A stretch of DNA of 34,280 nucleotides, taken from positions 1 through 34,280 of IMG/VR virus record IMGVR_UViG_3300012964_000031; one strand, 5' to 3'. The notes under the pieces were generated by a model. The model worked only from the letters and a program-made list of their open reading frames with translations. It did not search any database and had not been told where the DNA came from. The DNA is from a virus. Below, piece by piece: positions 21,156 to 28,078 of this stretch. The position numbers and the translations under genes are program-made. Numbering within the stretch: the stretch's first letter is position 1; every line of letters begins with the position of its first letter.

Positions 21156-21866
21156 ATGGGTGAACAGCTTTACACACCGGGTCAATCAGGCAACTGGCAA
21201 GCGCCCTTTGCCGGCGAATGTCTCGTCGAATGCTGGGGCGGCGGCGGCACGGGCGGCGGCGGGGCCAACGGCAACGGCACGGGCGGCGGCGGCGGCGCGG
21301 GAGGTCAATATGCAAAGAAGACCGTCACCGTCGTTAAGGGCCAGAACTATTACTATACCGTCGCGGCCGACCGGGCCGGGGTTGGCAAGGGCATCAACGG
21401 CAACGCGGGCTATACTACCTCTTTCGGTCCGATTGCGAGTCCTTTGGTCCGTGCGATGGGCGGCGCGGGCGGCTTGGCCTACGATAACGGAGGTACAGGC
21501 GGCGCTGGCTCGACCACTAACGGCATCGGCGATACGGTCTATGCCGGCGGCAATGGAGCGGATTCGGGCGTCGATTACGGAGGCGGCGGAGGCGGCGGAG
21601 CGGGTTCCACCGGCGCCGGCAATAGCGGCTCCGGTTCGACGGGCGGGACGGCCAAAGCAGATAACGGCGGCGCCGGCGGCAACGGATATTCCGGCAGCAC
21701 GGGCGATGGCTCTCCAGGGGGTGATTACGGCGGCGGCGGAGGAGGGTCCACCAAGGCCGGGACCAGCGGCGGCGGCAACGGCGGGTATATGAAGATCACA
21801 TGGGAAAACATCGCCGGCAGCAAATACGATTTGAATTTCCGAGAGTATGGCTATCGATTGGAGTAA
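21156..21866 (+). CDS. Glycine-rich fibre or adhesin protein
   Basis: The 236-residue protein opens with LYTPGQSGNWQAPFAGECLV and ECWGGGG, the start pattern of Gly-rich phage tail domains, then holds many Gly-rich runs (GGGGAGGQYAKKT, YGGGGGGGAGS, DYGGGGGGSTKAG) that could pack as polyglycine-II sandwiches, as in tail-fibre adhesins of T-even relatives. Blocks of ordinary beta sequence (VTVVKGQNYYYTVAADRAG) separate them. The last 20 residues (SKYDLNFREYGYRLE) may fix it to the fibre. Loops between Gly runs are the usual place of receptor contact. It comes directly after the propeller fibre, probably in one operon; the ribosome site is weak (GAGATTATG). Confidence 0.72.
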   Translation: MGEQLYTPGQSGNWQAPFAGECLVECWGGGGTGGGGANGNGTGGGGGAGGQYAKKTVTVVKGQNYYYTVAADRAGVGKGINGNAGYTTSFGPIASPLVRAMGGAGGLAYDNGGTGGAGSTTNGIGDTVYAGGNGADSGVDYGGGGGGGAGSTGAGNSGSGSTGGTAKADNGGAGGNGYSGSTGDGSPGGDYGGGGGGSTKAGTSGGGNGGYMKITWENIAGSKYDLNFREYGYRLE

Positions 21867-21869
21867 CGC

Positions 21870-22142
21870 ATGGACGTGAAGATTCTCATCACTGTGGCGG
21901 CCATTGTGGTCCCGATTATCGTGGGGCTTTTCTGGGGTCTCTATAGTCACAGCTCCAATACGGATCGTCATCCGGCCAAGAAGGACCTCGTCTTCAAAGA
22001 CGTCTGCGAACCCAAGATGAAAGGCTTAGAGGATTGCATCGAGGCGAAATTGGATGGCTTTGAAAAATTGATGAAGCAGCATTTTGACAATCTCGAAAAA
22101 CTGATTCGCAGCAACGGCGGACCGCCCCGCGTGCAAACCTGA
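21870..22142 (+). CDS. Holin-like membrane protein with coiled coil
   Basis: The 90-residue protein has one strong N-terminal membrane span (residues 4-26, ILITVAAIVVPIIVGLFWG) and then a charged helical tail with heptad-like spacing (CIEAKLDGFEKLMKQHFDNL). This single-span plus coiled-coil layout resembles XhlA-type lysis accessory proteins and small holins, and its position at the end of the fibre genes suits a lysis role. No endolysin is next to it; the only peptidoglycan enzyme in view is the tail NlpC/P60 protein. It could also be a membrane anchor for another process. It is 3 bases downstream of the Gly-rich gene. Confidence 0.5.
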   Translation: MDVKILITVAAIVVPIIVGLFWGLYSHSSNTDRHPAKKDLVFKDVCEPKMKGLEDCIEAKLDGFEKLMKQHFDNLEKLIRSNGGPPRVQT

Positions 22143-22155
22143 AAGATTGAATTCT

Positions 22156-22770
22156 ATGACTGAATCCCAGCCTCAATTTCCCGACCTCGAGACCTGGCGG
22201 CGGACAGTCGTCAAGCCGGGCGATCTGCCTCAATATCTGAGACAGGATTTCTACGATTATTACAAGAGCAAATTCGAGATTGCCCTATCCGCCCGGCCCC
22301 AAGTCATCTGTGAGATCGGGGTGCGGTGGGGCTATTCGGCCTTCAGCTTTTTGTGTGCAGCCTCTGCGGCCCATTATACGGGATTCGATATTGTGGACGG
22401 CACGCACGGTGGGGCCCGAGGGCTGGATACATTCGATTATGTAAGGACTATGCTCAGCGGCCATTTCCCACAGGCCGTCATCGATCTTCGCCATGAGGAT
22501 ACCCGCAAGCTTCGCGACTTAGGCGGGCCTTACGACTTGGTCCACGTGGACGGCGATCACAGCGAGGACGCCGCCTCTCACGATATCTGGATGGCCCTCC
22601 GGGCCTGCCGTCCGGGCGGGATGGTCCTGGTCGATGACTACAACTATATCGCCGGGGTGACAAGGGCGGCGGATTACATCCTGTCCGGCGCGCCCGAGCA
22701 GATAGCCCGCCATTGGACGCAGGATTCGCTGCGAGGTGAATTGATTCTAATCAAAGGGGATCCGAAATGA
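22156..22770 (+). CDS. Class I SAM-dependent methyltransferase 1
   Basis: The 204-residue protein has the Rossmann motif I CEIGVRWGYSAFSFL, motif II AHYTGFDIVDG, and YDLVHVDGDHSEDAASHDIW with RPGGMVLVDDY, the layout of the Methyltransf_24 family, whose members often methylate sugars or antibiotics. No DNA-recognition domain is seen, so it is not a restriction-type enzyme. It opens a block of seven modification genes. I chose the ATG at 22156; a TTG at 22147 is possible but not needed. It overlaps the next start by 4 bases. A sugar O-methyltransferase role is inferred from the glycosyltransferases downstream. Confidence 0.8.
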   Translation: MTESQPQFPDLETWRRTVVKPGDLPQYLRQDFYDYYKSKFEIALSARPQVICEIGVRWGYSAFSFLCAASAAHYTGFDIVDGTHGGARGLDTFDYVRTMLSGHFPQAVIDLRHEDTRKLRDLGGPYDLVHVDGDHSEDAASHDIWMALRACRPGGMVLVDDYNYIAGVTRAADYILSGAPEQIARHWTQDSLRGELILIKGDPK

Positions 22771-23258
22771 TCAAACTGCGGCCCTCGATAGAGATTGTTC
22801 GCCATTGCTGCCCGGCCCCCGTCGCCGGCGCCGAGATCGGCGTTTTGGGCGGCGGCCACGCCGTCACTATGCTCCGCAATTTCCCTGAGCTGCGGATGCT
22901 TCATCTGGTCGATTCCTACGGCGGTATCAGCGAGCAGGACCCCAAGGTGATCGAGTTCAAGAATCGTTTCGCCCCCGAATCGCAGCGGATCCGCTGGCAC
23001 ATCCGCACGTCGCTGGACGCCTCCATTGAATTTGCCGACGGCTCGCTGGATTTCGTCTATATCGACGCGAATCACCGCTATTTCGAAGTCGCCCGGGACA
23101 TCCGGGCCTGGTGGCCCAAGGTCAAAGCGACGGGCCTTTTGTGCGGACACGATTATTTCAGTCATGGCTCAGTAAAACAGGCCGTCGATGACTGGGCCAA
23201 AGAATTCAATCATTACATCTTTTCGACCGCACCCGACTGGTGGTGCTTCAAGGAGTGA
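22767..23258 (+). CDS. Class I SAM-dependent methyltransferase 2
   Basis: The 163-residue protein has a short form of the class I fold: AGAEIGVLGGGHAVTMLRNF as motif I, LHLVDSYGG as the acidic strand-2 end, then DGSLDFVYIDANHRYFEVAR and WPKVKATGLLCGHDY. It belongs with Methyltransf_24-like enzymes but is divergent from its neighbours, with less than a third of residues in common by eye. The end WWCFKE closes the final strand. The start overlaps the upstream stop (ATGA) and the next gene begins 1 base after its stop, so the three methyltransferases are translated as a block. Confidence 0.78.
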   Translation: MIKLRPSIEIVRHCCPAPVAGAEIGVLGGGHAVTMLRNFPELRMLHLVDSYGGISEQDPKVIEFKNRFAPESQRIRWHIRTSLDASIEFADGSLDFVYIDANHRYFEVARDIRAWWPKVKATGLLCGHDYFSHGSVKQAVDDWAKEFNHYIFSTAPDWWCFKE

Positions 23259-23259
23259 C

Positions 23260-23868
23260 ATGGACATCGACTATAACCAGCTCATCAAGGACAGCAATAA
23301 CCGCATCGCCGCCCTCGATTTGCAGCTCTTGGAGCGGGCCTGCGATCATTGCCGGGCAAAAACGATTCTGGAGATCGGCTCGGCCGACGGCGGCTCCTCG
23401 GTCATACTCGGCCTCAAGGCCAAAGAGCGCGGTGGGCATCTCTATTGCATCGAGCCTCAGCCGAAAGGTCGCATGAAGGCGAACATGACCGCCCATGATT
23501 TGGAGGGTGTTTACACCCTCATCGCTAAAGCGTCCCCATGGATCCAGTTCGAGGCCATACCGCCAATCGACCTATTGTTCATCGACGGTCGTCACGATCT
23601 TCGCTGGTGCCTGGTTGATTATCACTATTGGCAGCCGAAGGTCCGCGTCGGCGGCGTCATTGTCTTTCACGATACGAGCGGTCATTGCCAGGAAGACCGC
23701 CGCCAATCCGGCTACGGCCAGCCGGGCTATAAGCCTCTCGTGCAGCGGGCCATCGATATCATCCTGACGACGGACGCGCTGCGGATTGTCGGCATTTCAG
23801 AGACCCCCAACGGCGGGGCTATCGCCTTCGAGAAAACTGAATTCATCGAATCGAAAGGAACGCCATGA
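23260..23868 (+). CDS. Class I SAM-dependent methyltransferase 3
   Basis: This protein has about 202 residues. Motif I is ILEIGSADGGSSVILGL, the acidic end of strand 2 is LYCIEPQPKGRM, and the catalytic-core part is IDLLFIDGRHDLRWCLVDYH with VRVGGVIVFHDTSGH. The DGRH and HD residues are those used for metal or substrate binding in the cephalosporin-hydroxylase/CmcI-like and Methyltransf_24 enzymes. I chose the ATG at 23260, 4 bases after AAGGAG; the frame is open further upstream only as a shadow of methyltransferase 2. It overlaps the epimerase gene start by 4 bases. The substrate is unknown, likely a sugar hydroxyl. Confidence 0.8.
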   Translation: MDIDYNQLIKDSNNRIAALDLQLLERACDHCRAKTILEIGSADGGSSVILGLKAKERGGHLYCIEPQPKGRMKANMTAHDLEGVYTLIAKASPWIQFEAIPPIDLLFIDGRHDLRWCLVDYHYWQPKVRVGGVIVFHDTSGHCQEDRRQSGYGQPGYKPLVQRAIDIILTTDALRIVGISETPNGGAIAFEKTEFIESKGTP

Positions 23869-24746
23869 ATATCTTAGTCACCGGCGGGGCCGGCTTCATC
23901 GGCCGGCACGTTTGCGCCAATCTGATTGCCCGCGGCCACAAGGTCCTTGTCTATGATGTCGTCAAACCTGACTGGCCGGGCGTGATTCATACGAGCGGCT
24001 GTGTCCAGGATAAGAGCAAACTCTGGTCCGCCATCGAGATTGCCGACGCCGTGATGCACTTGGCCGGCGTCTTGGGCACGGCTGAGACCATCGAAGATCC
24101 ACTCTTGCCGATCAACGTGAATATCACCGCGTCGGTGGACGTGTTCGAGGCCTGCCGAAGGTTCCACAAGCGGGCCTGCTATATCGCGGTGGGCAATCAC
24201 TTTATGAACAATTCATACGCGATCACCAAGACAACCGCCGAGCGTTTCGCCCTGATGTACAACAAAGAGCACGGGACAAAGATCGCCGTCGTGCGAGGCC
24301 TCAATGCTTATGGTCCCTACCAGAAGCATAAGCCCGTCCGCAAGGTCATCCCGAATTTCATCATCCCCGCCCTGCGAAATGACCCCATCATCATCTATGG
24401 CTCCGGCGAGCAGATCATGGACTTCATCTACGTGGAGGACTTAGCGGAAATTTTGTGTCGGGCCTTGCTGGATGATCACGGCTGCTATGACCGCATCTTC
24501 GAGGCGGGCAGCGGCCATCGTATGACGATCAACGAGGTCGCCGAGATAGTGATCCACCTGGCGAGATCATCATCGCGGATTGATCATCATGCTATGCGCG
24601 GCGGCGAGACGAACGATTCGATCGTGGTGGCGGACGTGCGGACGCTGGCGCCGTTGAAGTACTCCGTCGCCGGGATGATCGCATTGGAAGAGGGTCTGAC
24701 CCGGACCATCGATTACTACCGAGAGCACCTGGAACTTTATCCATGA
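23865..24746 (+). CDS. NAD-dependent sugar epimerase/dehydratase (extended SDR)
   Basis: The 293-residue protein has a nucleotide-sugar fold. The NAD-binding motif GGAGFIG is at residues 7-13, DVV at the end of the second strand, HLAGV at 65-69, and the active-site Tyr118-x3-Lys122 in SYAITKTTAERF. The later RGLNAYGP and GSGEQIMDFIYVEDLAE are signatures of UDP-hexose or GDP-hexose epimerases and dehydratases. Odd: only about 10 residues separate the YIAVG strand and Tyr118, so the loop that normally carries the catalytic Ser/Thr seems shortened. It probably makes an activated sugar for the glycosyltransferases that follow. It overlaps both neighbours by 4 bases. Confidence 0.82.
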   Translation: MNILVTGGAGFIGRHVCANLIARGHKVLVYDVVKPDWPGVIHTSGCVQDKSKLWSAIEIADAVMHLAGVLGTAETIEDPLLPINVNITASVDVFEACRRFHKRACYIAVGNHFMNNSYAITKTTAERFALMYNKEHGTKIAVVRGLNAYGPYQKHKPVRKVIPNFIIPALRNDPIIIYGSGEQIMDFIYVEDLAEILCRALLDDHGCYDRIFEAGSGHRMTINEVAEIVIHLARSSSRIDHHAMRGGETNDSIVVADVRTLAPLKYSVAGMIALEEGLTRTIDYYREHLELYP

Positions 24747-25462
24747 AACTTTTCTTTTTCACCTACGTGGATCGCAATCCCAAGTATCGGGCGGAGGCCG
24801 ATATCCTGATTCGGTCCGGGCGGCGGTTCGGTCGGGACATTTATCTATTCGAGATCCCCGATGGTGCGATGTGGAACCGATACAAGGTCGATCTCTTGGC
24901 TGCTGAGCTACCCGCCGCTGACCGCTACATCTGCCTCGATAGCGATACGATCCTGACGGGCCCGGGCGATTGGGAGGCGGAGGATTGTCAGGGCGTGATG
25001 GATATCCTGTATTATTGCGATGAACATGAGCGGGACAAACATACGAAGGCCTTCATCCGCAATCACACCATCTGCCGTGGCGATCCGGGCGCCTACGACT
25101 GCGTTCTATCGCTGTGGCGACAATTCAATGATCCGATCTGGCCGAACAGCGGCGTCGTGGTCCTCGATGCTGGAATCCGCCTGCCCTTTGCCGAGTGCTG
25201 GAAGCAGTGGATGGCCCAGATTGATAGCCACTGTGATCGAGGCTATATCATCGGCGATGAAGCGCCCTGCATGTTCGCCCGGCACGAGTTCGGCCTTCCG
25301 CTGCTGCCGCCGCGATTCAACATCTGCTTGAAATGGCAACCCGTGCCGGCCGATGCCGTGCTCCTGCACGCCGACGGCAACGTCACGGGCGAAAAACGAA
25401 TCCCTTACAATGAAGTTTTGGAAGATCTGATCGCCTATGAGCGAACCGCAAAAGCCTTATGA
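24743..25462 (+). CDS. Glycosyltransferase, GT-A fold with DxD motif
   Basis: The 239-residue protein has the layout of a retaining GT8-like transferase: KLFFFTYVDRNPKYRAEAD at the N-terminus, the metal-binding D66-S67-D68 in YICLDSDTIL, PNSGVVVLDAG in the middle, GYIIGDEAPCMFA, and a C-terminal LLHADGN where GT8 enzymes have a metal-binding His. No membrane segment is present, so it is cytoplasmic. A role in transferring the first sugar to a protein or in extending a glycan is plausible. It overlaps the epimerase by 4 bases and the next gene by 26. The exact sugar cannot be predicted. Confidence 0.72.
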   Translation: MKLFFFTYVDRNPKYRAEADILIRSGRRFGRDIYLFEIPDGAMWNRYKVDLLAAELPAADRYICLDSDTILTGPGDWEAEDCQGVMDILYYCDEHERDKHTKAFIRNHTICRGDPGAYDCVLSLWRQFNDPIWPNSGVVVLDAGIRLPFAECWKQWMAQIDSHCDRGYIIGDEAPCMFARHEFGLPLLPPRFNICLKWQPVPADAVLLHADGNVTGEKRIPYNEVLEDLIAYERTAKAL

Positions 25463-26213
25463 GATTTCAAATCTCGAATCTCAAATTATCTTCCCGCCCT
25501 GGTATGGTGAGTTGGGCTGGGAGGTGATGACCTGGGCGCCCTTCTGCCGGCGGGCGGCCCAAGGCCATGAACGGGTAATCGTGACGACCTTCGATGGGAT
25601 GGCTCCCTTATACGCCGACTTCGCCACCGAGTTTCGCTCGAATGGAGAGAGGGCCCGCTCGCTGACGTATCCCAAGCATTATCGCGTCAAGGGCCTCCAT
25701 TACCGGTACGGCCGGCGCGAGAAGGCGGGGACGTATTTCGACCTATTGATTCATGCCAGGGGCGTCGCCCGCAAGAGCAGTATCAATTATCGCTACTGGC
25801 CCCAGCTTGCGGACCTCATCGAGCGCAAGGGCTGGTCGGTGGCCTGGATCGGCGGGCCGAAGGATACCTGGCAGCCCGGCTGCGGTTTCGATCTGCGAGG
25901 CCTGGAGCTTCAAAAGCTGATGGACATTATCGCCGCCTCGAGGTTGGTCATAGGCGTCAGCTCGGGGATCATGCACTTAGCGGCCGCGTGCGGAACGGAC
26001 TTACTCGTCTGGGGCGATCGCCGGACCTATTTCGGCGAGACGCTTGAGACGCGCTACAAGGCAACATGGAACCCGCACCAGGTCCGGGTCGGCTGGATTG
26101 ACGCCGACAACTGGCAGCCGGAACCGCAGCGGATCATCGAAGAAATCGAAACAATAATCAATAAGACGGGTCAGACAGGTCGGACAGGTCAGACAATGAA
26201 AGGACAGCAATGA
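25437..26213 (+). CDS. GT9-like glycosyltransferase (heptosyltransferase fold)
   Basis: The 258-residue protein has a C-terminal half with LMDIIAASRLVIGVSSGIMH and LAAACGTDLLVWGD, the donor-binding S-G-x-x-H-x-A signature of the GT9/ADP-heptose transferase family. The N-terminal part (PPWYGELGWEVMTWAPFCRR) has the short GELGW turn used by this group instead of GDxL. Residues 8-17 (EISNLESQII) are encoded by an AAATCTCAAATC repeat, and the last 14 (KTGQTGRTGQTMKG) by a GTCAGACAGG repeat, so both ends look added. The length is shorter than heptosyltransferases (about 320). It overlaps the next gene by 4 bases. Confidence 0.72.
   Translation: MSEPQKPYEISNLESQIIFPPWYGELGWEVMTWAPFCRRAAQGHERVIVTTFDGMAPLYADFATEFRSNGERARSLTYPKHYRVKGLHYRYGRREKAGTYFDLLIHARGVARKSSINYRYWPQLADLIERKGWSVAWIGGPKDTWQPGCGFDLRGLELQKLMDIIAASRLVIGVSSGIMHLAAACGTDLLVWGDRRTYFGETLETRYKATWNPHQVRVGWIDADNWQPEPQRIIEEIETIINKTGQTGRTGQTMKGQQ
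26165..26196 (+). repeat. GTCAGACAGGTCGGACAG repeat at the end of the GT9-like gene
   Basis: Four units are read as TGQTGRTGQT at the C-terminus of the upstream protein and end close to the AAAGGAC site of the next gene. The family is described at 5171. Confidence 0.85.
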
Positions 26214-28078
26214 AAATTCTCTTGCGCAATACCCAACCGCTCTTGGGCGACCGGCTGATGTTCACACCTTTAGTGCGGGATTTGAAAAAGGCCCATCCCG
26301 ACTGGCGGATCGGCGTCGAATCGGCCGGGCCGGAGATCTGGCTGAATAATCCACACGTGGATTGCTCGATCAATGAGGCGAACGCCGACAAGATCTACGA
26401 CGTCGGGCCGGGCAAGGTGACGCGGGGCAGTAAGACCAACGGCTTGCACATCACAGCAGCCTTCCGCTGCTCGCTGGAAGAGCAGTTAGGCGAGGCAATT
26501 GCCCAGGGTCCCTTCAAGCCGGACGTTTATCTTTCAGACGCTGAGAAGGCCCAGCGCATGATCGACGGCGACTATTGGGTGATCAATTGCGACACGGGGC
26601 CTTTCACCGCCAAGCGCTGGCCGTTAGAGCGATTTCAGGCCGTGGTAAATGCATTGCCGGACCTGACGTTCGTTCAGGTCGGCTTAGGCAAGGACTGTCA
26701 CGGCCGGCTCAAAGCCCCCAATGTCATCGACCTGATCGACGGGACCAAGGTCCGCGAACTCTTCAGCCTGGTCTATCACGCCCATGGCTGCATCAGCCTG
26801 GTCAGTTCGCTCATGCACGTCGCTGCCGCCTTCGATAAGCCTTGCGTAGTGATCGCCGGCGGACGCGAGCCGCCGACCTTCGAACGGTACGCCTGGCATC
26901 GCTACATCGACAACGTCGGCTGCCTGCCCTGCTGCAAGATGCAGGCCTGCTGGCACAATGCGCTATCCGCCTGTAAGGACCATGATGACAATTACGCCCA
27001 TTGCATGAGGCTCATAGAGGCCCCTGACGTCGTCTCAGCCGTGCGATCCTATTATCGGGGGGGAAGGCTCGAATCGCCCAGGTCTATCAAAGCGGCGGCC
27101 ACGCTGCGGCCGTTGCTGCGTATCGTGGCGAAAGGCTCATTCTTAGGTGGGGCCGAGCGGTCCTGGACCACGATTGCCCGGCTTTTCGTCAAGAACAACT
27201 GGCGGGTCGAGATCTCGCCCCCCGATCCGCTGAATCCCGCCGTCGCCGCCCAACTGCCGCCGGAGGCCATCGTGACGAACCATCTCTCTCGCCCCTGCGA
27301 TGTGCTGCTGTTCTATGCCTCGGATCTGGTGTTCAGCTTCGATGACCCCAAGTACGGCATCTTTGAGGAGCTGCGGTCCGGCCGCAAGGTCATGGCCCTG
27401 ACCTATAAGATCGGCAAGGCGGGCGAGGTCCCCTGGACCAAAGGCTGGGACCGGTATCTCTTTCTCTCGACCGCGCTTCGGGACGGCTTTCAGGCGAAGG
27501 TTGGAAAGGCAGTGTTTTCAAGTTGCGTTCTCGCCCCCTGTGTGGACCTTGAACCGTTTCTGAGAATGTCCGACAAGTCAGACAGGTCCGACAAGTCCGA
27601 CCAGATTCGATTAGTTCGCCATTCGAGCCAGGGCGATAAGAAGTACCCGATGAGCCTCTTGCAGATCATGGCCGAGACGAAGGCCCGGTATAACTTCATG
27701 CCTAAACCGGGCTTTTTGTCGGAGAGATCGGACAAGTTAGACTGGTCCGATTGGTCCGACGACCCCGAGAAGGTCGCCGCCTTTCTTGCCTCCGGCAATT
27801 GCTTCTGGTACCTGCTCCCGGACGGCTACACCGACCAGGGCCCGCGCGTGATCGTCGAGGCGATGGCCGCGGGCCTGCCGGTGATCGCCGAGAACCGCGA
27901 CGGCGCCGCCGATCGCGTCACGCCGGAAACCGGATGGCTCATCGATCGGCATGAGGAGGCAATCGAAATAATCTCAAATCTCAAATCTGAGATTTTGATG
28001 GCGAAGGGCCGGGCCGCCCGCCAGCGGGCCATCGAAGAATTCAAACCGCTAAAATGGTTCGAGGCCATCGTGAAATAA
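26210..28078 (+). CDS. GT9-GT4 glycosyltransferase fusion
   Basis: This two-domain enzyme has 622 residues. Residues 1-280 form a GT9-like domain: NTQPLLGDRLMFTPLVRDLK at the start, then GPFTAKRWPLERF and GCISLVSSLMHVAAAFDKP, the family's donor site. Residues about 300-622 form a GT4-like domain with KGSFLGGAERSWTTIARLF at the start and TDQGPRVIVEAMAAGLPVI with AENRDGAADRV at the donor site (the E-x7-E region here is GPRVIVEAM). Two stretches, RMSDKSDRSDKSDQIRLVRH (about 453-472) and SERSDKLDWSDWSDD (about 505-519), come from GTCCGACAAGTC repeats, and ISNLKSEIL from an AAATCTCAAATC repeat. Such an enzyme could add two sugars in sequence. Confidence 0.75.
   Translation: MKILLRNTQPLLGDRLMFTPLVRDLKKAHPDWRIGVESAGPEIWLNNPHVDCSINEANADKIYDVGPGKVTRGSKTNGLHITAAFRCSLEEQLGEAIAQGPFKPDVYLSDAEKAQRMIDGDYWVINCDTGPFTAKRWPLERFQAVVNALPDLTFVQVGLGKDCHGRLKAPNVIDLIDGTKVRELFSLVYHAHGCISLVSSLMHVAAAFDKPCVVIAGGREPPTFERYAWHRYIDNVGCLPCCKMQACWHNALSACKDHDDNYAHCMRLIEAPDVVSAVRSYYRGGRLESPRSIKAAATLRPLLRIVAKGSFLGGAERSWTTIARLFVKNNWRVEISPPDPLNPAVAAQLPPEAIVTNHLSRPCDVLLFYASDLVFSFDDPKYGIFEELRSGRKVMALTYKIGKAGEVPWTKGWDRYLFLSTALRDGFQAKVGKAVFSSCVLAPCVDLEPFLRMSDKSDRSDKSDQIRLVRHSSQGDKKYPMSLLQIMAETKARYNFMPKPGFLSERSDKLDWSDWSDDPEKVAAFLASGNCFWYLLPDGYTDQGPRVIVEAMAAGLPVIAENRDGAADRVTPETGWLIDRHEEAIEIISNLKSEILMAKGRAARQRAIEEFKPLKWFEAIVK
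27566..27604 (+). repeat. GTCCGACAAGTCAGACAG repeat inside the GT9-GT4 gene
   Basis: Four to five units are translated as MSDKSDRSDKSDQ in the middle of the GT4 domain. A second copy follows at 27716-27762 and an AAATCTCAAATC element at 27970-27996, all keeping the frame. Confidence 0.85.
27716..27762 (+). repeat. Second GTCSGAC-type repeat inside the GT9-GT4 gene
   Basis: Degenerate units are read as LSERSDKLDWSDWSDD, 150 bases after the first copy and in the same frame. Confidence 0.75.
27970..27996 (+). repeat. AAATCTCAAATCTCAAATC-type repeat inside the GT9-GT4 gene
   Basis: The unit is read as ISNLKSEIL near the C-terminus. Related elements lie at 25461-25487 (start of the GT9-like gene), 2956-2980 and 4930-4947 (ATCATAA forms) and about 32724-32750. 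Confidence 0.7.

Noticed and set aside
21148-21971. Ala-rich frames on both strands over the Gly-rich adhesin gene
   Set aside because: They arise from GGC/GCC-rich repeats. The Gly frame alone has a recognised N-terminal pattern and fits between its neighbours.
22156-23868. The three methyltransferases as DNA methylases of a restriction or anti-restriction system
   Set aside because: None has the DPPY/NPPY or PCQ catalytic motif or a target-recognition domain. The motifs are those of small-molecule methyltransferases.
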